From: Nageia nagi | Taxonomy: Eukaryota; Pinophyta | Length of the DNA: 64,000 nucleotides | Direction: 5' to 3' | Assembly: GCA_050084985.1 (NCBI GenBank) | Contig: JBITNC010000001.1 | Coordinates: forward strand, 57,102,001-57,166,000 | Shown here: positions 33,757-46,139 of the stretch, one piece after another | Layout: each line of letters opens with the position of its first letter | How positions within the stretch are numbered: the stretch's first letter is position 1 | The notes under the pieces: model-generated | The model's database searches: none | Told to the model about the DNA's origin: nothing | Seen by the model: only the letters and a program-made list of their open reading frames with translations | Position numbers and translations under genes: made by a program

Positions 33757-36355
33757 CATGCCTGTCCACCTATTGGAGTTATATCTAGACCAACAGAGGA
33801 CTTAGGGGCATTTGAGAAGTATAAACTTTTCACCATTTGGATCATCAAACTTAAAGGCTCCATTCCATCTATCTTCACTCATGGCTCCTCAAACAAGTCA
33901 TGTTATCGAATGTATGTGCAAATGTGTTCATTTTAGGGGGTTACTCAATTCAATGTTTGCGATTTTGCATAAGTAAATAAAGCAAAAGTGCAAAAATATG
34001 AAGTAAAGAGCATAAATAAAATACCATCCATTCATAACTTGGAAGCCTAAGAGTCCAATGGGTTTTGTTTACTAACCCCTAAAGGACATCTTTACATAGG
34101 TCCATAATTTACACAAGTTAACTTTGTAAGAAAAAATGATAAATACTTAAGCATAAGTGTGCATTAATTCCATAATTTGCATAAGTTAACTTTGCATAAA
34201 AGATAAATACTTAGGCATAAGCATGTATAACTTAAAAAATTAAGTCTGGATCATTAAAAAAATAAGCATGCATCATCAATTAAGTTAACTTTGTATAAGG
34301 ATAAACATGCCATAATTTGCACAAGTCCTTTTACCTTTGTATATGAAAATACTTAGCATGCATCAATCAATAACTTAAAAAATTAAGTAAAAAGCATGCA
34401 TCATTCTCATAAAAAGAGTTAAGTAATAAGCATGAATCATAAGAACAAGTCCATTCATAAGGAATTTAAAGCAAACACTTAAGAGGCATAAACATGCATC
34501 ATTTCCTTAATTTGCATAAGTCTATCTATCACTTTGCAAAAAAATACATTATTATTTCCATATTTTACATTCTTATTAAAAAAAAAGAACTTAAAACAAA
34601 TACATGAGAATTATCCAATATAAGTAAGTAAAAAATTCACAAAAGATGCTCCCTTTTTACTTTAAAAATATGATCCCCTTAAAAAATACTAAAAATTGGC
34701 ATTATCAAGTTAAATTTAACAAAAAATGCTATTTTTGCACTAATATCTTAATTGCAATAAGTAGTAAAGATTAAGGGAAAAAGACTTCTTGGCATAAATA
34801 AGACCTTGCTATATAAAAAATTATCTTGGAACTTTGAAGATAATTTGAACTAAGTACACAAATTAATAATTTTGCCTTAATAATTTAAAAGGATTTCTTT
34901 CTCCAAAAAAATTAAATGAGTCATTATTAAATTTTGATTCTAACTCTACTTTAAGTCAAAGTGAATTAAATATAGAGGACATCCATTTAAAGAAAAGACA
35001 AGCATATGGATATCCATCAAAGATTACTTGCAAGGAAAAATAATGGCTTTAATGAAGAAAAGATGGCCATCTACCAAAATAAATGAAATGTCCCCCCACT
35101 TTTTACTTGCCCAAAAAAAAAATGAAGTAAAATAAAAAAGGAGCAAAAAACATAAAATCGGATGTGCAAGGGAGAGAGGAAGAGGAGCAGCTTAGTGCAC
35201 ACAAAGGAAGGGGTAGGTGGCAAGTTTGGCAGAGGGAGAAGGCAATGGGTGACCATGAGAGAGGAGGCAAGATCGAGGGTTTGAAGGGGTGCAATGAAGA
35301 GGGTTGAAGAGTAGAGGGAGATGCAATCGGTTGCTTTGGGGAAGCCACAAGGGCCTAAGTTCCACCATTGAGGGTGGGAAGCAATCACTTTCATCAGTCT
35401 CTCTCTCTATATATTCCATCCATTTTTGTGTAGGAGGGAACAAGGCATTTTCAAGGAAAGAGGTGGAATATAGAAGCATCTTCTGCCTCACTCTTAGATC
35501 CATATTTGGAAAAAAAATGCCATAAGGAGGAGAGCGAGAGTGAAGAAAGGGAATTGTGCAAGAGGGCTAAGAGAAATAGGAAGAGGGCCGCATGAACTAG
35601 ACTAAGAGAGGAAACCAAAATGAGAGGGTCGTGAGGTTTTAGAGAAGATCTGGCCATGCAAGAGGAGCAAGAGAGGTGTAAGAGAAGAGGAGGGGAACAA
35701 AGAATGCTGTTGGAGAAGCACATGACTAAAAGAGCTACAACAAGAATAGCTAAAAGAACCACATCTACCATCACAATGAGCATAGAGTAGACAAAAAGGG
35801 GGTGAGACAAAGGTGCGAGAAGATGCTTCAAGGGTTATGTTGAGTAGGAGAGATTGCTGATAGAGAGCTAACATAGTCACTCCACTCCCTTTCCTCTCCT
35901 CTTATTTAATAAAAAAATTGTAAAAAAAATTAAAAAGGTCAACAATGTCACCAACCATGAGATTGTAAAAAAATATATACTCTATTTTCTTTAAAACAAA
36001 TTGTAATATTATCTTTGCAAGATTACACAATTTTGAATACTACTTTTTTTTTAGTAAAATAATAATATGTTAAAAAATATTAAAAAATGCACCTCAATAA
36101 AAGTTAGTATTCAAAAAATTGCAGCATATTTTGTAATATTACCTTTGTAATATTAAAAAAAATGTATAATAACCCCTTCTCTTAAAAAAAATTATAGTAA
36201 TAAAAATTTGCAAGTAACATCGACAGTTAGCATAAACAAAAAAAATTGCAATTTTGTTAGCCATATTAAGCTCAAAAGAACTAACACATAGTAAATAATA
36301 TGTTAGTAGCATGATGCAATAATAAAAAATAACCAAGAGGGAAGGATTTTATACC
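33757..36355. other. Unidentified insertion in the copia A leader, right part
   Basis: The first 2.2 kb are AT-rich with many short repeats of ATAAGCATGCAT type and no coding signal. At 35150-35890 the plus strand is very purine-rich (GA-rich), which produces several overlapping pyrimidine-coded minus-strand ORFs that I do not trust. A TTATTAAATAAGAGG word on the minus strand near 35905 could be a TATA region. No terminal repeats were found. Confidence 0.4.
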
Positions 36356-36431
36356 TTGTCTTAGCTTTACCTCAACAATGAAGGAAGGAGGTGTAGATCA
36401 CTAAGTTGTAGAAGAAGAGCTTCCACACTAA

Positions 36432-36443
36432 GCTCTGATACCA
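36432..36443 (-). promoter_or_regulatory. Primer binding site of the copia family A element
   Basis: The minus strand reads TGGTATCAGAGC three bases after the LTR, a perfect initiator-Met-type site. Confidence 0.85.
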
Positions 36444-36446
36444 ATT

Positions 36447-36838
36447 TGAAGGATTGAACTTACAAATAACCTAATACCAAGATCTCATGAAAGCTTAATC
36501 TCACATCTAAATTACTCAAATAAGACAATCTCACAAATATAACTCAAGATGTAAAGTGGTTCCTCCAACTAAGAGTACATCCACTAACTAGATCCCACTT
36601 CATTCACAAACATGAATCTCTTACAATTCTCCTAATCTCATCTCCTAAACACTATCATATAGCATAACTTCACTCCACAAATTAGTGTGTGATCACAAAG
36701 AGGGAGCCTTCTATTTATAGCCCAAAATCTCTCTTTGGATCATCCTTTTACCCAATGTACAGAGGCATGCCATGCAACTCGCTTTTACTCAAGGGGCATG
36801 CTCATGACATGCAACTCCCTTTTACTCAAGGTATCAAT
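36447..36838 (-). repeat. 5' LTR of the copia family A element, truncated
   Basis: It matches 21665-22167 from the primer-site side, but after the ATGCTCATGACATG block it jumps to a duplicated CAACTCCCTTTTACTCAAGG and is lost near 36838. The outer end is therefore missing and no target duplication can be read. Confidence 0.75.
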
Positions 36839-37591
36839 TAGCTACAAAATTTGTAGAGTATCTATCCTACTACAACCTTTGTAGTAACTATAATCATAAT
36901 TATAATTATTAAGTGTTATTCTCCAAAGGTGTTGGTAAGTTTGAGAAAGCATTTATGTATTTCAAACTTCTCATGTAATATCTATAAGTTCCATCCTTTG
37001 GGTCTTTTTCTGCTACTTCATAATCTTCATCTAGGTTTCTTGCAATAATATTGCAAATTCTAGAAGATCTTGTAGGGAATGTTTTTGTAGTTTCTTCTCC
37101 AAATGGTTCACTAGTGATTCTTTTTCATGCTTTCTTCCTTTCAATATCATGCCATATTGGTTTGGAGGAGTGGGTGGGTTATGTTAATATATTCTAATCA
37201 TTCCACCATTGGTTGGGGCTATAGGTATCGAGAGCTATTTCTTCATATTGTTATTTGGGGATCTGATTATGTGTATGCCTTTTGATGCATGATAGGAGTA
37301 TTCTTCACAAGAAGCATTATTCACCACCAGAGCATCACCTTCATCATAACTTTCATCATTTTCTAATTCTGATGAATCAAGACTTGATGGGGAGGCTGAT
37401 ATAGAGGGTTCTTGACCTTTGTTAGGTGGATATGCCTTTGGGAAGTTACAATTTTAAGTACCCCTTATGTTGACATTGGTAACATCTTAAGGAAATATTC
37501 TCATATTTAATACTTTGGTGCCATATTATCATCATGAGATAAAGGTGATAGATTGGGACCAAGGCCTTGATAGTAACATCCATAATGCAAT
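36839..37591. other. Intergenic stretch leading to the DUF4283 remnant
   Basis: No reliable ORF is seen. Some minus-strand text just below 37592 may continue the remnant. Confidence 0.4.
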
Positions 37592-37969
37592 TCAAGCTTT
37601 ACGAAATTCCTTTTTCTCATACACATTCTTTTTCATACAATCATTAGGATAAAGGAATTTTCCAAGAGCATTTTTTATTTTTATGATGGCTTTACTACTC
37701 CAAAATTTGATAGGAAAGGCATATAAATTCACCATCATTAGTGTACCATCGATCTCCTCAGATAGAGGATCAAAATCAATGGACCATTCTTGAATGTAAA
37801 GGACCCTTTTCCTGAAGAAACATAGATGTTTATTCTCAAGGACCCAATATCTATCTTTGACATCATCGAAAATGACCATGAAAAAATTACAGGAGAGAAG
37901 AACAATTCGAGGCTTATAGTCCCATGCTTTTTTCATAAATTTTGTCAGTTCCTCCCAATTAGGCCTCAT
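37592..37969 (-). pseudogene. DUF4283-like fragment (LINE ORF1-type remnant)
   Basis: The 125-residue frame contains FFMVIFDDVKDRYWVLEN, YIQEWSIDFDPLSEEIDG and INLYAFPIKFW-like text (MMVNLYAFPIKFWSSKAI), followed by ALGKFL. The order (phenylalanine-rich strand, then a W-x-x-DFDP strand, then V-L-FP-x-FW, then a small-residue loop with ALG) matches DUF4283. This domain is common in plant LINE ORF1 proteins and related degenerate genes. No zinc knuckle or reverse transcriptase follows. Assignment is by pattern only. Confidence 0.55.
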
Positions 37970-40900
37970 CCCTCATAGCTTGCAGATGATGGCATGAGTT
38001 TTCAACCTCTTCGAAATCATACCAACTTTATCATATGTAATATCAACTTAAATTTAGGGTCATTCTCATGTATCATTAGTGGAGAATCGAATAGATCTTG
38101 GTATCTTTTACGATCGCTCGATCCTAGCCTTTCCAAATATTTAGGGTTTAATATACTATCTAAGTTCACTTTTCTTTGGGAAGATTTTGAGTCTTATCCT
38201 TTTGATTGTAAACACTCTTTCTCCAGAGTTTATCCTTGAGTGAGTAGAGATTCTCTTGATTCCTTTATCTTCTCATGGATCCACATAGGGCATCCATTTA
38301 TGTCACCCAAATAGTCATACATACTTGTGCTCTTCATCTCACCTCATTTTTCTTAGAATGCATAGCTTTCCTTTCCATCTTTTTCTTATGATTATATTCT
38401 AATATGCATATCTATTTATTTCGTATCTCATCTTACTATTAACATGAAATTACATAATACGTTAATGTGTTTTACCAACATTGTCAAACCAATATTTATC
38501 ATGCATGTGTTTTATAAATAGCAACATAATTAATAGAGGTCTATCCGTAACATATTCTAATAAAAAAAATCTAAATTATACCTTTCTTACCAACTTGTTA
38601 GTTCCTTCTTGAAGGTTGCAATATGATCCCATAATTTAGTTCAAATACAAATTAATCATAGTAATGCAATTCAAAGAACATATACATCATTACAAGTATT
38701 TCCTTTCTCATCTTATAACAATCTCTTCTACTAATAACATAATCCAATATTTGGATTATTATATCAATCACATGATTATGATATTTTTTGTTAAAACATT
38801 TTTTTAATCAAACTCCTAAGGAGTTATTTCAAATGAATATCAATTATTAATTAGGTATTAGTCCATCATTTGATTGGAAGACCTTTTCTATTTATCATAG
38901 AATTATAACAATACTAAAAAAAGAATGATTATTATTTATTTGACATCCATCTAATACCTTAAAATGATAATTATAATATCAAGATTCAATGTAAACTTAC
39001 CTAATCAATCCAATAGATAATATATTTACTAGGTATATATTATTTGGGATAAAACAATGTTTCATATTAAATATACATCTATTGTTATCCTTTTTGGGAT
39101 CATATTATTTTTTATTTTATCTAAAGATGAAAGTCATAGATACCTAACTTTCTAAGAAGCAATCTCAAGGGTTTGGACCATTACAATAAGATCTCTATAA
39201 TGTAATCAAGTGAATAACCTTACAATATTAGACCTAATATAGTGTGTAATGCGAAATATGAAAGATAACAAAGCTTGTGGAAAGATCAAATCTCTACTCT
39301 TGAGAGGTGATGTTGAACAATACCTTGTGTGGGTAGTATATGAGATATCAAGACAAAATTTAATCTTTTCATATCTCATGTGTGGATCTCATTTATATAG
39401 CGGAAAGAACTTTGAAATGCATTCCATAGTTCAACATTGATGTTGGGTCCCTTACACAGGAAAAGAGAAAACACATGAAATAACATCATGTCGATCATAA
39501 TATAATAATAATAAAAGATAAATTAAAGCATAATATATTGTTATTGAATAAAGACAACTAATTTTGAAAATAAATGTCTAAATTAGGTGTCAACAATAGT
39601 TTCAAAAATGATGTAATAGTATTTATTTGTTTGATTATAATCTTCATGGACCTATACTTTGACTTCACTTATCCTTCCTATTATAACATTTATTGAATTA
39701 CTTAAAACAACTCAAACTCAAAGTTAGTCTCTATAGAAGAGGGATATACCTTGATAGGTATGGCACAACTATAATAATCAAACATTGTTTATAGAAGACC
39801 AATCTTATGAGAGGAGTGCTTTTTAAAGCATAAGAACAATTTCATGAAGATACCAACACAAGTATACACATATACACATATAACATGTCACATCATAATG
39901 AGAGAAAAGAGGCTAAGTAAAAAGCTACACAACCAAGATTACAAAACTATAAAACTTTGGAGAGAAGATAAGACCATGAAATTAAGTATCAAATTAGAAG
40001 TTGAAGAGTATATGATCGATAATGGTGAGCAGATCATCATTAAGTATAAATTTTTGTATTGAATTTGTCAGTCAATTTAGGTATAGAAATGTAAATATGT
40101 TATTAGCCATTTGTGAAAAAGATAGTGGATCATGTATAATAGCTCTCACACATTTAAGGTACTACCACTACCAAGCTAGTGTTCCCAACCTTCATTGGAA
40201 ATTGCATCTACCTCAGCTCATGATTTCAAGGAATACATGTAAAATTAAATAATGGATTGATAAAATATGGTACTACATCATATCTCTACCTATCTTAATT
40301 TGTAGATTTCTCTTGTATGTTATATTGGGTCTGGTTTTATGGGTTTCGTTGAGTATCATGGGACGATTGAAATTAGCAACCATGATTGGACCAATTATTA
40401 AGACAAAACCCCTGACTATTTCTCGCTTAAGAAGAACAAAATTCTTTGAGATAGGTTTTGTAAGGGTGGTCTTAGGAATTTCTTTGAGTCCTTTAGAAGG
40501 CATAATATCTATATCTCTCATAAATTCTTGAATCTTGAAATAATGGTTGGGTTAATGTAGATGGCCTTAGATTCCATATTTCAAAGGAGTCTATAACAAA
40601 AGCTATGGGTTTGTCCATGGAGGGTAGACACATGAAGAGAGAAGAAAATAAACATAAAGAGGACATTAATTTCTTCTTTAACAAAGTTGACCTTGTAGAA
40701 CGACTAAATGAAGGATATGCAATATCAAGTCTTCCCAATGTATGGTCCTAAATCATTGAAACACTTATAAGATTTGTAACCCTATAAAGAAGATACCAAA
40801 TAATGCTTAGCTACCATTTTCCTCTTCTTAACCATTTCATAAGTAAGGATAAAGAATACTCAATAAATTTTACCTTTTTCATCTACAATTTAGAGCAAAG

Positions 40901-41829
40901 ATCTATACTTTGGGAAAAAAACTCCAAGAAGGAAGTTCCTATACATCAAGGTTTGTTGTTTACTTTGTATAGGCATGCTTTATTAATTCCACCCTAGTCT
41001 TCTAATTATTGAGAAAGAAACTCAACTTAATACCCAAGGTTCTTATCCTAAAGGTCACCCACACATGTATAAAGTTCAAATTCTGATACAAATGATGAAA
41101 TCCCAATAGCTCAATGGCTTTAAAAGAGAGTTTCTCTTAATAAGAAGCATAATGTAAAGCCTTTTGTTGAGAAAATAATCCCTAAAAAAGAGAAATCCTA
41201 TTATTTCCAATGTCATACTACTACCATAGACCTAGATGACTCTCATGGAGTAATCACTTTATTGCAATTCAAGGATACAATTACTTCCATGACTAGAATG
41301 ACTACAAATGGACCAACAAAGAAGAAAATTAATCCCTTCATTACTACAGTTCTTATTGAAGATATACAAACAATATTTTTGCCCCTCAATCTCTAATACA
41401 TTCAGTATTTATTACTTCTGTCAAGAAACCACACATTAAAGAGAAAATCTCTCCACCTATAAATGAACTTCAACTTAAACATACAAAGTAGAATTAATAT
41501 TTGCATTGTTGCAATTTTACTAATATTTTAAAAAGCATTTAAGTACAGACAAAATTATATAAAATGTAAAAATAAATATTATTAAATGTTTTATATATAA
41601 TGAATGATACTTATATATGATGTAGACAAAATTATCCTCATGACAATAAACTATAATTATCATATTATGTATTTATAAATTAAACATTTTGTATATCATA
41701 CAAAGATTACCACAAATCCCATATCTAATATAAACTTTTAAACTTAAAAAAAAAAATACTAAAATAAATTTTATTCTTTACATATATTATATCGATCTTC
41801 ATCAAAAGACAAAATAAAATAATTTTCTC
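37970..41829. other. AT-rich intergenic region without a supported gene
   Basis: Only short, low-complexity frames occur. A faint gag-like segment lies near 41190-41390 (YYFQCHTTTIDLDDSHG) but is too weak to name. Confidence 0.5.
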
Positions 41830-41852
41830 ATATATATATATATATATATATA
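41830..41852. repeat. (TA)n microsatellite
   Basis: An uninterrupted TA run of about 22 bp lies about 115 bp upstream of the methyltransferase start codon. Confidence 0.9.
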
Positions 41853-41967
41853 CACGAAGTGTTCCATAACATAAGGCCACAAGTCTGGTAACACAAAGAT
41901 TTGAATTATCCAACTCCAGAGTTATGCCCAGTTTCCCTTAAACCCAAAACCTGTATTCTTTTTCGCC

Positions 41968-44214
41968 ATGTCTACCATACATCTCCCTCCACTTCCATGC
42001 ATTCATTGCAGGTCTCCATCTGTTCTACACCCTATCCCATCCTCTTCCCTTATTCTAGTTCTATCCAATTCACCCATAAAACCTTATCACACCCACAAAT
42101 TTTTACCCATAACAGCCACATCCCAAGTAATGCAATCCGCACCCCACCCCAAACACCCAGAAAACTCGTCTGTGAGAGTCCTGCAACCATGGCCACACAC
42201 AGTCCGCAAAACTCACCCCTGCAAGTACTTCGCAACGTGCCCTCCAGGCCTAGAGCAAGCAGTTGCAGTAGAGCTGGCTTCCCCAATGATCGGAGCCTCA
42301 GAAATCGAACTAGGATCGGGTGGAGTTCACTTCCAAGGTACAATCTCAACTGGGTATAATGCCAATCTATGGCTTAGATGTGCAATCAGAGTTTTGATTC
42401 AATTGGGTGAAGGAGAAATGCCAAAGAGAGGTAGAGATTGTGTATATCATTTTGTTAGGGATGCTGTGGATTGGCCGGAGTATCTAGCCTCCTATAGCCT
42501 AAAAAAATCAGGCTACAAAAAGTGGAGATTCAGGTCCTTTGCAGTTCAGAGCAGGGTGTGGGATTGCAAACGTGTCACAAATGCCATGTCATCATCCACG
42601 AGGGCCAAGGATGCCATCTGTGATGCCATCAGGGATGCGTGTAACAACAGGAGGCCTGACCCCCCTGAGGGGGGTGGGGCCAATGCTGACGTGCCATTGT
42701 TTTTGTCTCTGTATAAGGATTATGCTGTGTTGTACAGGGATATGAGTGGGATAAGTTTGCACAGGAGGGGGTACAGGGATGTCATGCACAGGGCTAGTTT
42801 GAGTGAGTCTGTGGCTGCTGGAATTCTGACCATTGCCGGGTGGAATACCAGGGTGAAGGGTTTGGGGGTTGAGGATAAGAATGGGGGAATGGGAAGTTTA
42901 CAGGATATGGTATTGTTGGATCCAATGTGTGGGTCAGGCACATTACTGATAGAGGCTGCATTGATGGCTGTTAACAAGGCTCCTGGGCTAATGAGGACAA
43001 CTTGGCCTTTTAATGTAAGTCTCTTTTAAAAGTAGATGCTTATTCCCATTTGGTAACTAGTCAAGAAATTGGTTATCTTTTGGCTTCTGACCCATCCAAA
43101 CCAATTGGGGTTATAAGCACAGCACCTTATTGCTAGTGCACAATCCTCATTTATTATATACTGAGGGAGTTGGAAATCTCTCTCTACAACTTGCTACATA
43201 TTGAGTGCAAATTGCAGTACTTCCATGGATGCAAATGAACTTTAAGTTTATAGAAGTGGATTTGTTCAATTGACACAAGGCTCTTTAGTTTGTTGGATCC
43301 ATCTCCTTTGCTTGTATAATTCTTTGGGTTCTCTAGTTATTTATTGTTTGAAAAACGTATAGTCAGATACGTAGGATTTATTCCTATAGACGGTATATGC
43401 TATTTGTAGGTATTATTTTTCATGAAACTTCATTTCGTTTGCATAATTGGCTTTCCGAATGTTATTGGGAGCTATTTTAGAGCTAGTGAAGCTTATTGCC
43501 TTGTGATGGCAAGAAAATAAATGTAATATTGCAAAGCGTTCCCTGCAGTTATGGCATGACTTCTCTTCAACAACTTGGAAAGAGTGTCAGGAGTATGCAT
43601 CCTTAGCAGAAACTGCAATGCCCAAGGGGCTTAGGATATTGGGTAATGATATACATGAAGGTGCTTTATCGTTATGTGCAAGGAATGCTGAGGCTGCTGG
43701 AGTAAGGGAGGCCCTTGAATTGAGCTGCAAGGATTGTCAATATTATATCCCAAGCGTAACTCCATCTTTTTTAGTGGTCAATCCTCCATGGGGGTTTCGT
43801 CTTGGCAATGTAAGGTAAAGTGTCAGTGTCTGGTGCAATTGGCTTGTTATCTTTCATGACCAGTATGGTAAAGTTTTACAAAGCTATCCAATTTCCTCTG
43901 AAGTCTCTCCTTTTCCACTGATTGATTGTGTTCTCTCTTGCTGCAGAAATGATAACGAAGAGATAGGATCTCCATGGGAAGCCCTAGGACAGTTTGCAAA
44001 ACAACATTGCAACGGTGCTGATATGTATGTTTTCAGTGGCAATTCAACTGTGACAAGAGAATTGCACATGAAGGCAGCTAGAAAATGGCCTATAACAATG
44101 GGAGGCATAGATTGCCGGTTATTACATTATTATGTGTTGCCTCCAAAAGTTGGTGGCAATAAAAAGTATAAACAAAGTGGTAAAACATCAGTGAAGGAAG
44201 CCATAACAAGATGA
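41968..44214 (+). CDS. THUMP-domain RlmL-type 23S rRNA guanine-N2 methyltransferase, probably organellar
   Basis: Exons 41968-43014, 43549-43814 and 43947-44214 join in frame through GT/AG introns into 526 residues. The ATG at 41968 is the first in a frame closed upstream by TGA. Residues 1-80 are Ser/Pro/His-rich with few acids, as in plastid or mitochondrial transit peptides; Met55 is an alternative start. Residues 87-270 match the N-terminal and THUMP part of bacterial RlmL (FATCPPGLEQAV, GGVHFQGT, then LHRRGYR). Residues 318-325 are the S-adenosylmethionine loop DPMCGSGT, D383 follows the next strand, and NPPW (427-430) is the catalytic motif IV. RlmL makes m2G2445 in bacterial 23S rRNA; the same job on organelle ribosomes is inferred. 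The second methylase domain of E. coli RlmL is absent. All key motifs are intact. Confidence 0.92.
43015..43548 (+). other. Intron 1 of the methyltransferase gene
   Basis: The donor is AAT|GTAAGT, close to consensus, and the acceptor is CCCTGCAG. Length is 534 bp, phase 0. A second intron (43815-43946, 132 bp, phase 2) has AAG|GTAAAG and TTGCTGCAG. Confidence 0.88.
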
Positions 44215-45740
44215 TCAACTGTTATCTTAGTCTTACGGATCTCATGTTACTTCAATGAAGAATAGCCTATAAAGTAATCTTCCAGACATTAACGATGTAC
44301 TTCACCAATTACAAGCAATGCACATTCCAAGAGTCCATTGTACCAGGGCACAGATACGGTAAGACCCCACTATAGTATGCTCTTATAAATTTAAACATGT
44401 TAAGATCAAATCAACAAGAGTTATATTCTTGCATGGAAACGTTCATACTGTAGTTTGAAATCTCAAGGATAGGTAGTAGTAAAGCTGTAGAGCAATTAGA
44501 TATGGGAGAGATTAGTATTAGTTATTGTTGCTTAACAAAAGTATGTCATGGTTCACAAGAAAGAATATTGTCAATGAAAAAAAAGTTCTTTTGGAACATT
44601 TTGATGGGCATCTTTCTTGTACACAACATAAGCAAATGTTGTGTCGATGACACCCCTAACGGTTTTCAACTTGATATTTCTGCTTGGAATATTTTTGACA
44701 TGTATAAGCTTGAAAAATGAATGACCATAAATATGATTTATACTGGCTAAAGAAAAGATAGAAATATTTAAACAGTGTCTGGTTACTCTTTATGACCTTT
44801 CTGAACAATATTTTAATTTTGGTGCAGGAGGTTCATTCCTTATCTCTTTAATCAGATGTTATCTGTTGACCGAATAGTGATCTGCATTTGCAGTCATATA
44901 CAATTACAAGGTTTCTGCATCTCCATTCAAAGTAACTAACAATGAAAGATGTGCTTTGTCATTGGTTCGATAGATACCTCAACTGTTCTATTGGTTCAAT
45001 ATATATCTCAACTTTAACTCTTCAACAAAGTATGTAAAATGTCTCTTTACAATGCAAACTACCTATATTTTGTGGCTGCTAAGTTGCACAAGTGTTTGCC
45101 TTATCCATCTTTGTTATATGTCATTTCTAGGGCATAAGCATATAGGCTTTGTATCTGAGTGCTTTTGTCCTGGCACTCCTTAAACATGACACGATTAACC
45201 GGATCATGTTACAAGCCATTTCAGGCTTTTGTCACACCAGTTGGAATCTGTTTATGAGTTTATGTACTTTAACACAATTTTAACCACTAAATTGGAGATT
45301 ATGGCATCATTAAGCTGTTATCTTAATTTTATTGCCTGCATGTATATACCTTCATAAATGCTTCTCGATAATTTACCTGATGCAACTGTTCATTCATGTT
45401 GCCTAAATTCTTTCGCCATTGGCAGAAGTTAATAGAAAAGGATGTAGTCTTTTCTCACTTTGGATTGCCATTCTATTTTTTGCTTTTCTGGCTGTATTTA
45501 AATTTTTTATCACATGCTATGGACTTTAGGCTAGTGGGTTTACATTAAGAATGAAGAATCTTTTTGTGCTTAACTTCCCTTATTCAATAAAAAGGTTTGG
45601 TAAGGAAACATAAGTGTTTCAACATGTCCACATGTTTCCTTGTGCTAATTTGGAAATACTATTTAATGCCTGCTTTTAGAATTCAAGGAACTAATAATTT
45701 TGTTTTGAAATTATCTATAATAAAAATAGTAGTTGGTTTA
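44215..45740. other. Downstream flank of the methyltransferase gene
   Basis: No coding signal is seen. It probably holds the 3' untranslated region; I could not place the end of the transcript. Confidence 0.5.
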
Positions 45741-46139
45741 GACCCTAGTTGAGAAAAGAGGACTCGGCTCGGACTCGACAAGGTCCTCTTAGGCCTCGGA
45801 CTCAGGACTTGGAAAAGAAAACTTGGCAAGACTTGACAGAAAGTCAACCAAAAAAAGAAAAAAAAAAGATTTTTCATGCATGTCAGTATCTTGTAACATA
45901 ATTACTCAACATTTTACACATAAAAAATTAACAATGTATTCAACATAATTCATGCTTATCGGTATCTTGTATCACAATTATTCAACATTCAACATTCAAC
46001 ATTATACAAATAAAAAAGTAATAGTGTACTTATAAGAAATAACAATATCATTAGGAGGAAGAGGCATATTCTTGTATCACTTATAACATAAAAAATGTAC
46101 AGACTACAAAATGTGTCATGATTAATGACAAATACAATG

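Larger units (their letters stand above)
21665..36838 (-). mobile_element. Copia family A element with nested insertions in its 5' leader
   Basis: The 3' LTR (21665-22167) and purine tract (22168-22180) lie at the low end, gag to RNase H between 22886 and 26815, and the primer site (36432-36443) and truncated 5' LTR (36447-36838) at the high end, all on the minus strand. The two LTRs share details absent from other family members, for example GAAGGATTGAAC at one edge. In the related copy at 54 kb only about 50 bp separate primer site and gag start. Here about 9.6 kb do, made up of an unidentified insertion and a young copia. Confidence 0.75.

Noticed and set aside
35071-35880. Overlapping minus-strand ORFs of 81-126 codons
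   Set aside because: They come from a GA-rich plus strand, giving Leu/Ser/Pro-rich low-complexity text with no domain and several competing frames.
40273-40738. Two adjoining minus-strand ORFs of about 80 codons
   Set aside because: No domain was recognised and the plus strand gives equally long frames, so neither can be supported.
41190-41390. Faint gag-like text (YYFQCHTTTIDLDDSHG)
   Set aside because: A few residues suggest a finger of the gypsy type, but key cysteines are missing and no neighbouring gag text was found.
41901-42359. 152-codon plus-strand ORF overlapping the methyltransferase start
   Set aside because: It is a shadow in another frame of exon 1; only the methyltransferase frame carries conserved motifs.
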